Source: Eubacterium pyruvativorans
GTDB taxonomy: Bacteria > Bacillota > Clostridia > Peptostreptococcales > Anaerovoracaceae
Reading direction: 5' to 3'
NCBI RefSeq assembly: GCF_900102225.1
Contig: NZ_FNBF01000005.1
Location: forward strand, 1 to 64,000
Length of the DNA stretch: 64,000 bases
Shown in pieces: positions 52,828 to 60,689 of this stretch; position 1 is the stretch's first letter, and each line of letters starts with the position of its first letter. The notes under the pieces were generated by a model, which did not search any database, had not been told where the DNA came from, and was given only the letters and a program-made list of their open reading frames with translations. A program made the position numbers and the translations under genes.

Positions 52828-54189
52828 ATGAAATTCATTATCGCGCTCTGGTACGGCAAGCTGATCAACAAACTTGTCAATCTGATCGATAAGTCCCGGG
52901 GATCGAATGTGGCCGGTCAGCACGCCATGAAGATCGATCCGGAAATGATCCGTCATTTCAAGGGAATCGATCCTGAGAAGGTGCTGTTCATTACCGGAAC
53001 GAACGGAAAATCTACGACAAACAATCTGATCAATCACGTGCTGACGACCAACGGAAAGAAAGTGGTCACCAACCTGGAGGGGGCGAATCTGATCTGGGGT
53101 GTCACCACGGCGCTGATCAAGGCATCCACGCTTTCCGGAAGAGTGGATGCGGACTATTACGTCTTCGAGACGGACGAACGCTATATCGGCCTGATCCGGG
53201 AACAGCTCCCGGCCTGCAACGTACTGATTACCAATCTGCAGAAGGACCAGGTACAGAGAAACGGTGATCCGGATTTCATCATGCGGAAGTTTGCGAAGAT
53301 GATGGACGGCGCCGGCATGAGAATGTTCCTGAACAACGAGGAACCGCGTTCCCGGGGATTCGACCGGTTCGCATCGAAAGTGGTGACCTATGGAGCAGAG
53401 AAGCATTCCCGTGCATTCATGAAGGGAACAAGCTATGTCACCATGCCTTGCCCGAAGTGTCATCACAGAATCAGCTTCGATTTCTATAACAACGACGGTG
53501 TGGGACAGTTCCACTGCACCCACTGCGGCAACGCCAGCCAGCCGGAAGCGGATTACTGCGCAAAGAATGCAGATTTCGAAGGCCGGACGTTCACAATTGA
53601 CGGTGTTCCGTTCACAATGCCTCTGAACAATCCGCACATGCTGTATAATTATGCGGCCACGGCCGCAGTGGCGAAGGAAATGGCGGGAATCAGCATTGAA
53701 GATACTGCGAAGTCCTTCGAAACGTTCCATAATATCGGCGGACGGGACGAAGTGCTGCATTATCAGGGAAAGACCATCACCTATATGCGGATCAAGCAGG
53801 AAAATCCGGAGACTCTACAGACGATCCTGAACATTATCGCAGCGGATCCCCGGGAGAAGATGGTGGTTCTGGGCTTCGGCACCGTTTCCGACTTCACTCC
53901 GTACTACTCCAATACGTTCTACACTTATGACTGCGACTGGTCCCGGATCGAGGCGTCTCATGTGGAAAGCTACTACTGCTTCACGGAGGATGTCTGCTGC
54001 GATGCGGCTAACCGTCTGATCTACGAAGGGGTTGATCCTTCGAAGATCATCATTGAGGATACGGACAGCAACGATAATCTGTTCCGGGCCATCGGAAATG
54101 CGAAGACCGACACGGTCTACATGATTACGAAGCTGCATTCGTTCGAATCCATGGAAAAATATATTGAAGAACACGAAGGAGGCAGATAA
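52828..54189 (+). CDS. murT: MurT-like lipid II isoglutaminyl synthase subunit (divergent)
   Basis: This 453-residue Mur-ligase-fold protein corresponds to MurT, the ATP-dependent subunit that with GatD amidates D-Glu of lipid II. The P-loop is ITGTNGKSTTNNLINHVL near residue 55, TNLEGANLIWGVTTALI follows, then FETDERYIGLI. A four-cysteine zinc ribbon (CPKCHH...CTHCGN) and a C-terminal DUF1727 domain are present. In S. aureus MurT an aspartate in a DVSW-type motif completes the GatD catalytic triad; the corresponding stretch here reads GTVSDFTPYYSNTFYTYDCDW and lacks that motif. It is two bases upstream of the gatD-like gene. Confidence 0.85.
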   Translation: MKFIIALWYGKLINKLVNLIDKSRGSNVAGQHAMKIDPEMIRHFKGIDPEKVLFITGTNGKSTTNNLINHVLTTNGKKVVTNLEGANLIWGVTTALIKASTLSGRVDADYYVFETDERYIGLIREQLPACNVLITNLQKDQVQRNGDPDFIMRKFAKMMDGAGMRMFLNNEEPRSRGFDRFASKVVTYGAEKHSRAFMKGTSYVTMPCPKCHHRISFDFYNNDGVGQFHCTHCGNASQPEADYCAKNADFEGRTFTIDGVPFTMPLNNPHMLYNYAATAAVAKEMAGISIEDTAKSFETFHNIGGRDEVLHYQGKTITYMRIKQENPETLQTILNIIAADPREKMVVLGFGTVSDFTPYYSNTFYTYDCDWSRIEASHVESYYCFTEDVCCDAANRLIYEGVDPSKIIIEDTDSNDNLFRAIGNAKTDTVYMITKLHSFESMEKYIEEHEGGR

Positions 54190-54191
54190 GG

Positions 54192-54953
54192 ATGAGTGAG
54201 TTCAAGATCGCATGGCTGTTCCCGGATACAATGTATCTGCACGGGGAACGGGGGAATATTCTGGCCCTGGCGAGATACGCAGAATTCGCAGGATATATGC
54301 CTTCTGTGGTGAAAGTGGACTTCGATACAGAGGACTTCGATCCGGCGGCGTACGATATCCTTTTCATGGCTCCGGGAGAGGTGGTGTCCTTCCCGTCCGT
54401 CATCCAGTGGCTCAGACCGTATCGGGACAAGCTGGAGGCTTATGTTGCGTCCGGCCGGCCGATGCTGGTGACCGGCACATCTATCGGTCTGTTTGGCCGG
54501 AAAATCACCAGAGAAGACGGCACCGTTTTCGAGGGACTGGGAATGATCGGTCTGGAAACAAAGGAAAGGGATTCTGTATACGGTGACGATGATTACTTCC
54601 GTGTGAACTATAACGGGGAGGAAATGGAGATCATCGGCAGTACAATTCAGATGTGCGACTTCCGGATGGAGGATGAGAAACCGTTCGGAGAGCTGATCTA
54701 CGGATATGGCAACAACGGGAAGGACCGTCAGGAAGGGGTGCAGGTACGCAATGCCGTGTTTACCAATGCACTGGGACCGGTACTGGTGTGCAATCCGTGG
54801 CTGACGAAGGAAATGATCCGGGTGGCAGCAGCCGTCCGGGGGGATGGAGACGTCCCGATCGATGCGGATATGTCTCTGGAGAAGAAATCTTTCGAAATGA
54901 AGAAGGATTTCAATCTGCACAAGAAGACGAATCTGACGAACTGCGCCGGATAA
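54192..54953 (+). CDS. gatD: GatD-like glutamine amidotransferase lacking Cys and His
   Basis: This 253-residue class-I amidotransferase-fold protein follows murT at two bases, the standard MurT-GatD arrangement. The N-terminus (WLFPDTMYLHGERGNILALARYAEFAGY) and DILFMAPGEVVSF match GatD. At the nucleophile elbow, where GatD has ICGGYQ, this protein has VTGTSIGLFG and no cysteine. The histidine of the YxHGP motif is also missing (NALGPVLVCNP). So the glutaminase should be inactive. The C-terminus (residues about 225-253) carries an unusual Lys-rich tail. It may be a structural subunit or have a new role. Confidence 0.8.
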   Translation: MSEFKIAWLFPDTMYLHGERGNILALARYAEFAGYMPSVVKVDFDTEDFDPAAYDILFMAPGEVVSFPSVIQWLRPYRDKLEAYVASGRPMLVTGTSIGLFGRKITREDGTVFEGLGMIGLETKERDSVYGDDDYFRVNYNGEEMEIIGSTIQMCDFRMEDEKPFGELIYGYGNNGKDRQEGVQVRNAVFTNALGPVLVCNPWLTKEMIRVAAAVRGDGDVPIDADMSLEKKSFEMKKDFNLHKKTNLTNCAG

Positions 54954-54982
54954 GAGGAAAATAATATACGGGAAAGTACATT

Positions 54983-55009
54983 GCAGCCGGAAAGAAATTT
55001 CCGGCTGTC
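54983..55009 (+). terminator. Hairpin after gatD
   Basis: GCAGCCGGAAA pairs with TTTCCGGCTG(T), 10-11 bp, with a very short loop. There is no T-tract. It probably limits readthrough into the M50 peptidase gene. Confidence 0.45.
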
Positions 55010-55030
55010 ATGCTATCAGGAGGAAAGAAC

Positions 55031-55768
55031 ATGAATCAAATGAGAAGAAACCAGATATTCTTTCTGGCGGTCATCATCATGATGGTGGTGACGAATCTGC
55101 TGAACGGCCGGTATTCCAATCCCGGGGCATGGCTCATGGAAGAACTTCTCATGCTGCCGGGCATTGTGATCGGCCTCAGTTTCCATGAGTTCGGACACGC
55201 CGCTGCATCGGTTCTGCTGGGGGATCCCACGCCGAAGCAGCAGGGGAGGCTGACACTGAATCCCGCGGCTCATATGGACATTTTCGGCTTCGTGTGCCTG
55301 CTGTTTGCAGGATTCGGCTGGGGTGTGCCGGTGGAGATTGATCCCCGGAATTATAAGCATCCCAGACGGGATGAACTGATTGTTTCCCTGGCAGGGGTTG
55401 TGATGAACTTCCTCACTGCAGTGGTTTTCGCTCTGCTCATGCGTCTGATGATCCGTGGCGGGCTGGTGCTGGACGAGGCCTCCCAGGCGGCGGATCTTCC
55501 GACCATACTGTTCGACATCCTTCGCTACGTGGTGCAGATTAACGTGGTGCTGATGGTATTCAATCTGCTGCCTTGTCCTCCTCTGGACGGATTCGGCATT
55601 CTGACTCAGATTTTCAACCTTCGGAAATACCGGTGGTATTATCCGCTCTATTCGAACGGCGGTGTGATTCTGATCCTGCTGATTTTCCTCAGAGGTGTGG
55701 ATCTGGTGCTGGATCCGGGCATTCGGATTGTCTGGAGCTGGCTCATGAATACGATTGTACTCGGTTAG
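55031..55768 (+). CDS. Site-2-protease-like M50 zinc metalloprotease
   Basis: This 245-residue membrane protease has about five to six hydrophobic segments. The zinc motif HEFGH (GLSFHEFGHAAAS, around residue 60) and the third ligand region NLLPCPPLDGFGIL (N-x-x-P...D-G) define the S2P/M50 group. RLTLNPAAHMDIFGF is also typical. The group cleaves membrane-bound substrates or acts in general membrane quality control; no substrate is suggested by neighbours. ATG 55031 follows AGGAGGAAAG. Confidence 0.88.
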   Translation: MNQMRRNQIFFLAVIIMMVVTNLLNGRYSNPGAWLMEELLMLPGIVIGLSFHEFGHAAASVLLGDPTPKQQGRLTLNPAAHMDIFGFVCLLFAGFGWGVPVEIDPRNYKHPRRDELIVSLAGVVMNFLTAVVFALLMRLMIRGGLVLDEASQAADLPTILFDILRYVVQINVVLMVFNLLPCPPLDGFGILTQIFNLRKYRWYYPLYSNGGVILILLIFLRGVDLVLDPGIRIVWSWLMNTIVLG

Positions 55769-55782
55769 CGAACAATCGTATT
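55748..55782 (+). terminator. Inverted repeat at the end of the M50 gene
   Basis: AATACGATTGT (55748-55758) pairs perfectly with ACAATCGTATT (55772-55782) across 13 nt that include the stop codon, followed by a weak T-run. It is probably the terminator of the gene. Confidence 0.55.
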
Positions 55783-56183
55783 TATGAAAAATACAATCGG
55801 TTTACTCATTTTTGTTTAGGTTAACTCTTGTTCGCCGTGTGGGGGTGCTGTTTTCAACACCCCCCCGAAGGCTTGATTTCATGCGGTTTCACCGTTTTCC
55901 ACATGAGATTTGAAAATTGTATACGATTTCATCGACATTTGCATGTTGATAATTGAACGACTTGAAAACATTGAAATTTCAATGTTGATATTAAAAACGA
56001 GATTTTGTCAAGTTCGAGTTATCCACAATTTTTATCTTTTGTAATTTTGTTCGCAGTTTGTTCCGCCGGTTTCCGGGAACTGTCGTAAAATTCATGCAGA
56101 CATCCACTTTCTCTCGAAAAAAAGAACAGATATGCGAGCTTTTCTGACGACGAAAATAATCGCTCGGTTCGTTTTCGGAGAAT
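55769..56183. other. AT-rich intergenic region with DnaA boxes and a palindrome
   Basis: No gene is seen in about 415 bp between convergent genes. Contents are a GGGGGTG/CACCCCC hairpin (about 55840-55867), TTTTCCACA (55895-55903) and TTATCCACA (56019-56027) matching the DnaA-box consensus TTWTNCACA in the same direction, and a perfect 20-bp palindrome AACATTGAAATTTCAATGTT (55967-55986). The sequence ATGTTGATA occurs twice (from about 55943 and 55982). Confidence 0.6.
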
Positions 56184-56226
56184 GAAAAAGGCCTTCCTCC
56201 CACCTGTCCGATGGGGGAGGAAAGCC
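56184..56226 (-). terminator. Terminator of thrS
   Basis: On the minus strand GGCTTTCCTCCC pairs with GGGAGGAAGGCC and is followed by TTTTTC. It lies about 45 bp after the thrS stop. Confidence 0.88.
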
Positions 56227-56270
56227 CTGTATGAGGTTATTTCTCTGTTTGCTGTGATGTCAGGAAGGGA

Positions 56271-58043
56271 CTACTGAAAGTCTTCTGTCAGCTCCAGTGT
56301 GTGCGCTTCATTCAGGCTGCGGCATACTTCCACAAACTTGTCCAGCGGCACATTCTGAATCTGCCTGTTGGACCCTCTGACATTGATGGAGACGGTGTTT
56401 TCTTCGGCTTCCCGGTCACCGACAACCAGAATGTACGGATCCTTGTAGTGCTTGAAGTTCTTGATCTTTTCCTTCATGTTCTTCTCTGCGTAATCCGCTT
56501 CGACACGGACGCCCGCCTTGGTCAGAACTTCTTCCACGTGCTTTGCATATTCGTTATGCTGCTGACGGATTGGAACGACGGCAACCTGCTCCGGGGACAG
56601 CCAGAACGGGAACGCTCCCTTGAAGTTTTCTGTCAGGATACCGATATAACGCTCCATAGAGCCGAAAATCGCACGGTGCACCATGACCGGCATCTTCTGG
56701 GTGCCGTCCTGGGCAGTGTACTTCAGTCCGAAATTCAGCGGCAGCTGGAAATCCAGCTGGATGGTGCCCATCTGCCATTCTCTTCCCAGTGCATCTGTCA
56801 TCTTCAGGTCGATCTTCGGACCGTAGAAGGCACCGTCGCCTTCATTCAGCTCGTAATTACCTTCTCCGTACTTGTCGTTCAGGATGGCCTTCAGATCCGC
56901 CTCTGCCTGATTCCAGGTTTCGATGTCTCCCATGAAGTCCTCCGGTCGGGTGGAGAGCTCTGCCTTGTAAGTCAGACCGAAGGTGCCGTAGATCTGGCCG
57001 GCGATATCCATGATATCATTGATTTCGTCTGCCACCTGTTCTTCTGTGAGCAGGATGTGTGCGTCGTCCTGACGGAACATCTGAACACGGAAGAGACCGT
57101 TCAGCTCACCGGACTTCTCTCTTCTGTGAATGACGTCTGTCTGGGAGATCCGGAAAGGCAGGTCCTTGTAGCTTCTCACATTTCTCTTGTAAACCAGAAT
57201 CGCATTCGGGCAGTTCATCGGCTTCACTGCGAATACTCTGCCGTCTTCGTTGTCATCCGGAATAACGAACATGTTTTCCTTGTAGTGTCCCCAGTGACCG
57301 GAGGTCTCCCACAGATCCGAGCTGCTGATCACCGGTCCGGAAATTTCCATATAGTTATGTTCTCTGTGGATGCCTCTCCAGAATTCCTGGAGTGCGTTGA
57401 AGAGCTTCCAGCCTCTCGGCAGCCAGAACGGCATGCCCGGCGCACTCGGGTCGAACATGAACAGATCCAGTTCCCTGCCCAGTTTCTTGTGATCTCTTTC
57501 CTTTGCTTCCTGAACCAGCTTCAGGTGCTCCTTCAGCTGTTTCTTGTCCGGGAAAGCGTATACATAGATGCGCTGCAGCTGTTCTCTGTTCTCGTCGCCC
57601 TTCCAGTAAGAACCGGATGCGGACTTGATCTGGAATGCAACGTTCATCAGTTCCTGGGAATTGTCCACATGAGGACCGGTGCACAGATCCACATAATCCT
57701 CACCTGTATAGTAGATGGAAATGGTTTCCCCTTCCGGGAGATCCTGAATCAGCTCTGTCTTGAATTTCTGGTCCTTGAAAATCTCCAGTGCTTCTTCTCT
57801 GGATACTTCCTTCCGGGTCCAGTCTTCTCTGCGCTTGATGATTTCGCGCATTTTCTCCTCGATTCCCTTGAAATCGCTGTCCTTCACAGTTTCCGGAAGG
57901 AGGAAATCATAGTAGAATCCGTCTGCAATCTGCGGTCCGATCGCATACTGTACGTTTTCTTTTCCATAAACTTCGATTACCGCCTTGGCCAGAATGTGGG
58001 CCATGGAGTGACGGTATACGTTCAAAAATTCTTCTCTTTCCAT
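56271..58043 (-). CDS. thrS: Threonyl-tRNA synthetase without a TGS domain
   Basis: ThrS charges tRNA-Thr. It has 590 residues, about 50 fewer than the standard 640-residue enzyme, because the N-terminal TGS domain is missing: the protein begins directly at the editing domain (LNVYRHSMAHILAKAVIEVY, H-x3-H). The second editing motif (DLCTGPHV) is intact, so proofreading should be kept. Class II motifs are present (SQTDVIHRREKSGELNGLFRVQMFRQDDAHI; MNCPNA zinc region; C-terminal anticodon domain from PFWLSPEQVAVVPI). ATG 58043 follows AAGGTG. Confidence 0.95.
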   Translation of the reverse strand: MEREEFLNVYRHSMAHILAKAVIEVYGKENVQYAIGPQIADGFYYDFLLPETVKDSDFKGIEEKMREIIKRREDWTRKEVSREEALEIFKDQKFKTELIQDLPEGETISIYYTGEDYVDLCTGPHVDNSQELMNVAFQIKSASGSYWKGDENREQLQRIYVYAFPDKKQLKEHLKLVQEAKERDHKKLGRELDLFMFDPSAPGMPFWLPRGWKLFNALQEFWRGIHREHNYMEISGPVISSSDLWETSGHWGHYKENMFVIPDDNEDGRVFAVKPMNCPNAILVYKRNVRSYKDLPFRISQTDVIHRREKSGELNGLFRVQMFRQDDAHILLTEEQVADEINDIMDIAGQIYGTFGLTYKAELSTRPEDFMGDIETWNQAEADLKAILNDKYGEGNYELNEGDGAFYGPKIDLKMTDALGREWQMGTIQLDFQLPLNFGLKYTAQDGTQKMPVMVHRAIFGSMERYIGILTENFKGAFPFWLSPEQVAVVPIRQQHNEYAKHVEEVLTKAGVRVEADYAEKNMKEKIKNFKHYKDPYILVVGDREAEENTVSINVRGSNRQIQNVPLDKFVEVCRSLNEAHTLELTEDFQ

Positions 58044-58094
58044 ACGTATCACCTTATTATATGTATTTTATTCATTGTAACAACTTAAATACTG

Positions 58095-58123
58095 ATTATA
58101 TAGCACCATATATGAAAAGTAAA
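58095..58123 (-). promoter_or_regulatory. Promoter of thrS
   Basis: On the minus strand -35 TTTACT (58123-58118) is 17 bp from -10 TATAAT (58100-58095). The leader is too short for a T-box, which is often found upstream of thrS in Firmicutes. Confidence 0.65.
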
Positions 58124-58214
58124 GTTATCCGGAGGAATTCGGAAGGAACCGGGGGAGCGGCCTGCGGAAGGACCGGAGAACCAGAATTTGCAGGGCTTTG
58201 GAGGAAGAGATTCG

Positions 58215-58243
58215 TTGACACGAAGTGTGCTTTGTGATACTAT
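58215..58243 (+). promoter_or_regulatory. Promoter of the rimP-nusA-infB operon
   Basis: Consensus -35 TTGACA (58215-58220), 17 bp, TACTAT (58238-58243). Confidence 0.8.
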
Positions 58244-58271
58244 ACCTATGGTTATTCATTATTGTCTCGTC

Positions 58272-58305
58272 GAAAGAGTGGGGGTTCCCCACTCTTTCCG
58301 TTTTG
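58272..58305 (+). promoter_or_regulatory. Leader hairpin of the rimP operon
   Basis: A perfect 12-bp stem (GAAAGAGTGGGG with CCCCACTCTTTC, 3-nt loop) is followed by CGTTTTG, 23 bases before the rimP start. Its terminator-like shape suggests attenuation of the operon, possibly with NusA feedback. The protein-binding partner is inferred, not seen. Confidence 0.6.
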
Positions 58306-58320
58306 TATAGGAGGATTCAG

Positions 58321-58815
58321 ATGGCGAAAGCGCAGGAAATCAGACAGTTTACAGAGAATGTTCTGGCTGATTATCTCACGGAGCACGGTCTGGAACTGTA
58401 CCATGTGGATTTCAGAAAAGAAGGGAAAGACTGGTATCTGAATGTCTTCGTGGATCGGATCCAGAACGACCCGGAAGGGAAGGAACTCTACGTCAGCAGT
58501 GATGACTGTGAGATGGTCAGCCGGTATCTGAGCGACCGGCTGGATGAAAGTGATCCGATTCAGCAGGAATACATGCTGATGGTCAGTTCTCCGGGAATGG
58601 ACCGGACACTGTATGAGCAGAAGCAGTACGACCGCTATGCCGGCCGTCCGGTGGATGTGAAGCTGTACAGCAGTATCAATAAGAAAAAAGAATTTCACGG
58701 CGAACTGGTCGGCCTGATCGACGGGGAAGTTGTGATCATAGATGAAGACGACGGTGAAACGAAGAAATTTCCGCTGCAGCAGGTGGTCAGAACCAGCCTG
58801 GCAGTAGTATTCTAA
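58321..58815 (+). CDS. rimP: Ribosome maturation factor RimP
   Basis: RimP is a 30S assembly factor. It has 164 residues, with the N-terminal domain GLELYHVDFRKEGKDWYLNVFVDR and the conserved SSDDCEMVSRYLSDRLDE and YMLMVSSPGMDRTL motifs, then an SH3-like C-terminal domain. ATG 58321 follows AGGAGGA. It is the first gene of the transcription/translation operon and lies 12 bases upstream of nusA. Confidence 0.95.
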   Translation: MAKAQEIRQFTENVLADYLTEHGLELYHVDFRKEGKDWYLNVFVDRIQNDPEGKELYVSSDDCEMVSRYLSDRLDESDPIQQEYMLMVSSPGMDRTLYEQKQYDRYAGRPVDVKLYSSINKKKEFHGELVGLIDGEVVIIDEDDGETKKFPLQQVVRTSLAVVF

Positions 58816-58827
58816 GGAGGAAGCAGA

Positions 58828-60069
58828 ATGAACAAGGAATTTATCGAAGCTCTCGAGGAGCTCGAGAAGGACAAGCATGTCTCGAAGGAAGTGATTCTCG
58901 ATGCAGTGGAGCAGGCATTGGTTTCCGCATACAAGAAGAACTACGGAAATTATCAGAACTGCTCTGTGGCCATCGACAGGGAAACCGGAGAAGTCCGGGT
59001 GCTGATGAGCAAGGACGTGGTGGCAGATGAGGATCTGATCGACGATATGCTGGAAGTGTCTTTGACGGAGGCGCAGCAGATTGACCCGCGTTATGAGATC
59101 GGCGACGTGATCCGTTTTGCCGTCATCCCGAAGGATTTCGGAAGAATTGCCGCCCAGACGGCGAAGCAGGTGGTGGTTCAGAAGATCCGGGAGGCGGAAC
59201 GCAGCATGGTCTATGACGAGTTCATCACACGCAAGGAGGAAATCGTAAATGGAACAGTATCCCGGAAGAGCGGCGCCACGCTGTTCGTCAGCCTCGGCAG
59301 TGCAGAGGGCATTCTGTCCGCCAATGAACAGGTACCGGGGGAGACCTTCGAGGTAAGAGAACATCTGAAAGTCTACATCATGGATGTGAAGAACACCGCC
59401 AAGGGACCGCAGGTATTCCTCTCCCGTTCCCATCCGGGACTGGTGAAGGGTCTGTTCGAACAGGAAGTGCCGGAAATCCAGGACGGCACAGTGGAGATCC
59501 GGAGCATCGCCAGAGAGGCGGGTTCCAGAACGAAGATGGCCGTTTCCTCCAATGACGAAAATGTGGATCCGGTGGGTGCCTGCGTGGGTACGAGAGGCAG
59601 CCGGGTGCAGACTGTGGTGGATGAACTGAGCGGTGAGAAGATCGACATTATTTTCTGGAGCGATGATCCGGCGGAACTGATTGCCAATGTCCTGAGTCCG
59701 GCGGATGTGGAGATGGTCATTATCGAGAATGAGGAAGAGAAGAATGCCACTGCGGTGGTGCCGGACTTCCAGCTTTCCCTGGCCATCGGCAAGCAGGGAC
59801 AGAATGTTCGTCTGGCGGCAAAGGTCAGCGGGTGGAAGATCGACATCAAGAGTCACTCTCAGTACGAGCAGCTCCGTGCGGAAGGCGCCTATGATGATGC
59901 CCGTGACTACGACGAAGAAGAAGATTACGCTGTGCTGGAAAACAGCGGGGAAACGGCGGAAATGCCGGAAGAGGATGTGCTGATTGCGGAAGATCCGGAT
60001 GGAGATGCGAAGGAGACGCCGGAAGAAGCACCTTCGGAGGAGGCAGCCGGTGAGCAGGAGGAAGAATAA
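58828..60069 (+). CDS. nusA: Transcription termination/antitermination protein NusA
   Basis: NusA is an RNA-polymerase-binding elongation factor that controls pausing and termination. It has 413 residues. The N-terminal RNAP-binding domain is followed by the S1 domain (GTVSRKSGATLFVSLGSAEGILSANEQVPGE) and KH1/KH2 domains (DPVGACVGTRGSRVQTVVDELSGEKIDI; LSLAIGKQGQNVRLAAKVSGW). The acidic repeats of Gram-negative NusA are absent; instead there is a Glu/Asp-rich tail of about 60 residues. Confidence 0.96.
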   Translation: MNKEFIEALEELEKDKHVSKEVILDAVEQALVSAYKKNYGNYQNCSVAIDRETGEVRVLMSKDVVADEDLIDDMLEVSLTEAQQIDPRYEIGDVIRFAVIPKDFGRIAAQTAKQVVVQKIREAERSMVYDEFITRKEEIVNGTVSRKSGATLFVSLGSAEGILSANEQVPGETFEVREHLKVYIMDVKNTAKGPQVFLSRSHPGLVKGLFEQEVPEIQDGTVEIRSIAREAGSRTKMAVSSNDENVDPVGACVGTRGSRVQTVVDELSGEKIDIIFWSDDPAELIANVLSPADVEMVIIENEEEKNATAVVPDFQLSLAIGKQGQNVRLAAKVSGWKIDIKSHSQYEQLRAEGAYDDARDYDEEEDYAVLENSGETAEMPEEDVLIAEDPDGDAKETPEEAPSEEAAGEQEEE

Positions 60070-60358
60070 GCAGCATACGCCGCCCATGCGGCGCTGTGCA
60101 GGCTGTATGGAATCGCATCCGCAGCAGGAGATGATCCGCATCGTTCTCCGGGACGGCGTTCTGGTGCCGGACCCGGAGCGGAATCTGAACGGCAGAGGCG
60201 TTTACCTTTGTCCGAAGGAATCCTGCTGGGAACTGGCGCGCAGGAAACGGGGCTTCAGCCGGGCATTCCGCCAGGGCATACCCGATGAGGCGGTACAGAC
60301 GCTGATCGAAGAGATCCGCGGAATCCGGGAGGTGAAGTCCGGTGACAGCCAGCAGTAA
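60050..60358 (+). CDS. ylxR: YlxR/RnpM-family RNA-binding protein
   Basis: This 102-residue YlxR (DUF448) protein has the core motif MRRCAGCMES and GRGVYLCPKESCWELARRKRGFSRAF. Recent work in Bacillus links the family to RNase P regulation; otherwise it is a nusA-operon RNA binder. GTG 60050, inside the nusA end, follows GGAGG at eight bases; longer frames run through the nusA acidic tail and are unlikely. It overlaps ylxQ. Confidence 0.88.
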   Translation: MSRRKNKQHTPPMRRCAGCMESHPQQEMIRIVLRDGVLVPDPERNLNGRGVYLCPKESCWELARRKRGFSRAFRQGIPDEAVQTLIEEIRGIREVKSGDSQQ

Positions 60359-60689
60359 GATGTTGTCCTATCTGGGATTTGCCCGCAAGTCGGGAAACCT
60401 GATGCGGGGATACAACACCTGCCTCTCTCTGGTGGAGAGCGGGAAGGTCCGTCTGCTGATTGTGGCGGAAGACGGCGCAGAAGGAACGAAGAAGCGATTC
60501 CGGCAGAAATGTGCAGTATCGGGGACTGCATTCAGAATATATGGAAACAGTGATGAACTTTCGAGAATGACCGGCGGCGGGGGCACGGTATATGCTGTGA
60601 CAGACGAGAATTTCGCGAATGTGATCATCAGAGAGATAGATCGAACCGGATCGGAAGGAGAGATGTGTAATGACGAAAAAGGTATTTGA
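60342..60689 (+). CDS. ylxQ: L7Ae-family ribosomal protein YlxQ
   Basis: This 115-residue L7Ae/L30e/YlxQ-type RNA-binding protein reads MLSYLGFARKSGNLMRGYNTCLSLVESGKVRLLIVAEDGAEGTKKRF, the family's N-terminal half. The ligand is probably a K-turn RNA. GTG 60342 follows GGAGGTG. The 3' end overlaps infB by 20 bases. Confidence 0.88.
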   Translation: MTASSKMLSYLGFARKSGNLMRGYNTCLSLVESGKVRLLIVAEDGAEGTKKRFRQKCAVSGTAFRIYGNSDELSRMTGGGGTVYAVTDENFANVIIREIDRTGSEGEMCNDEKGI

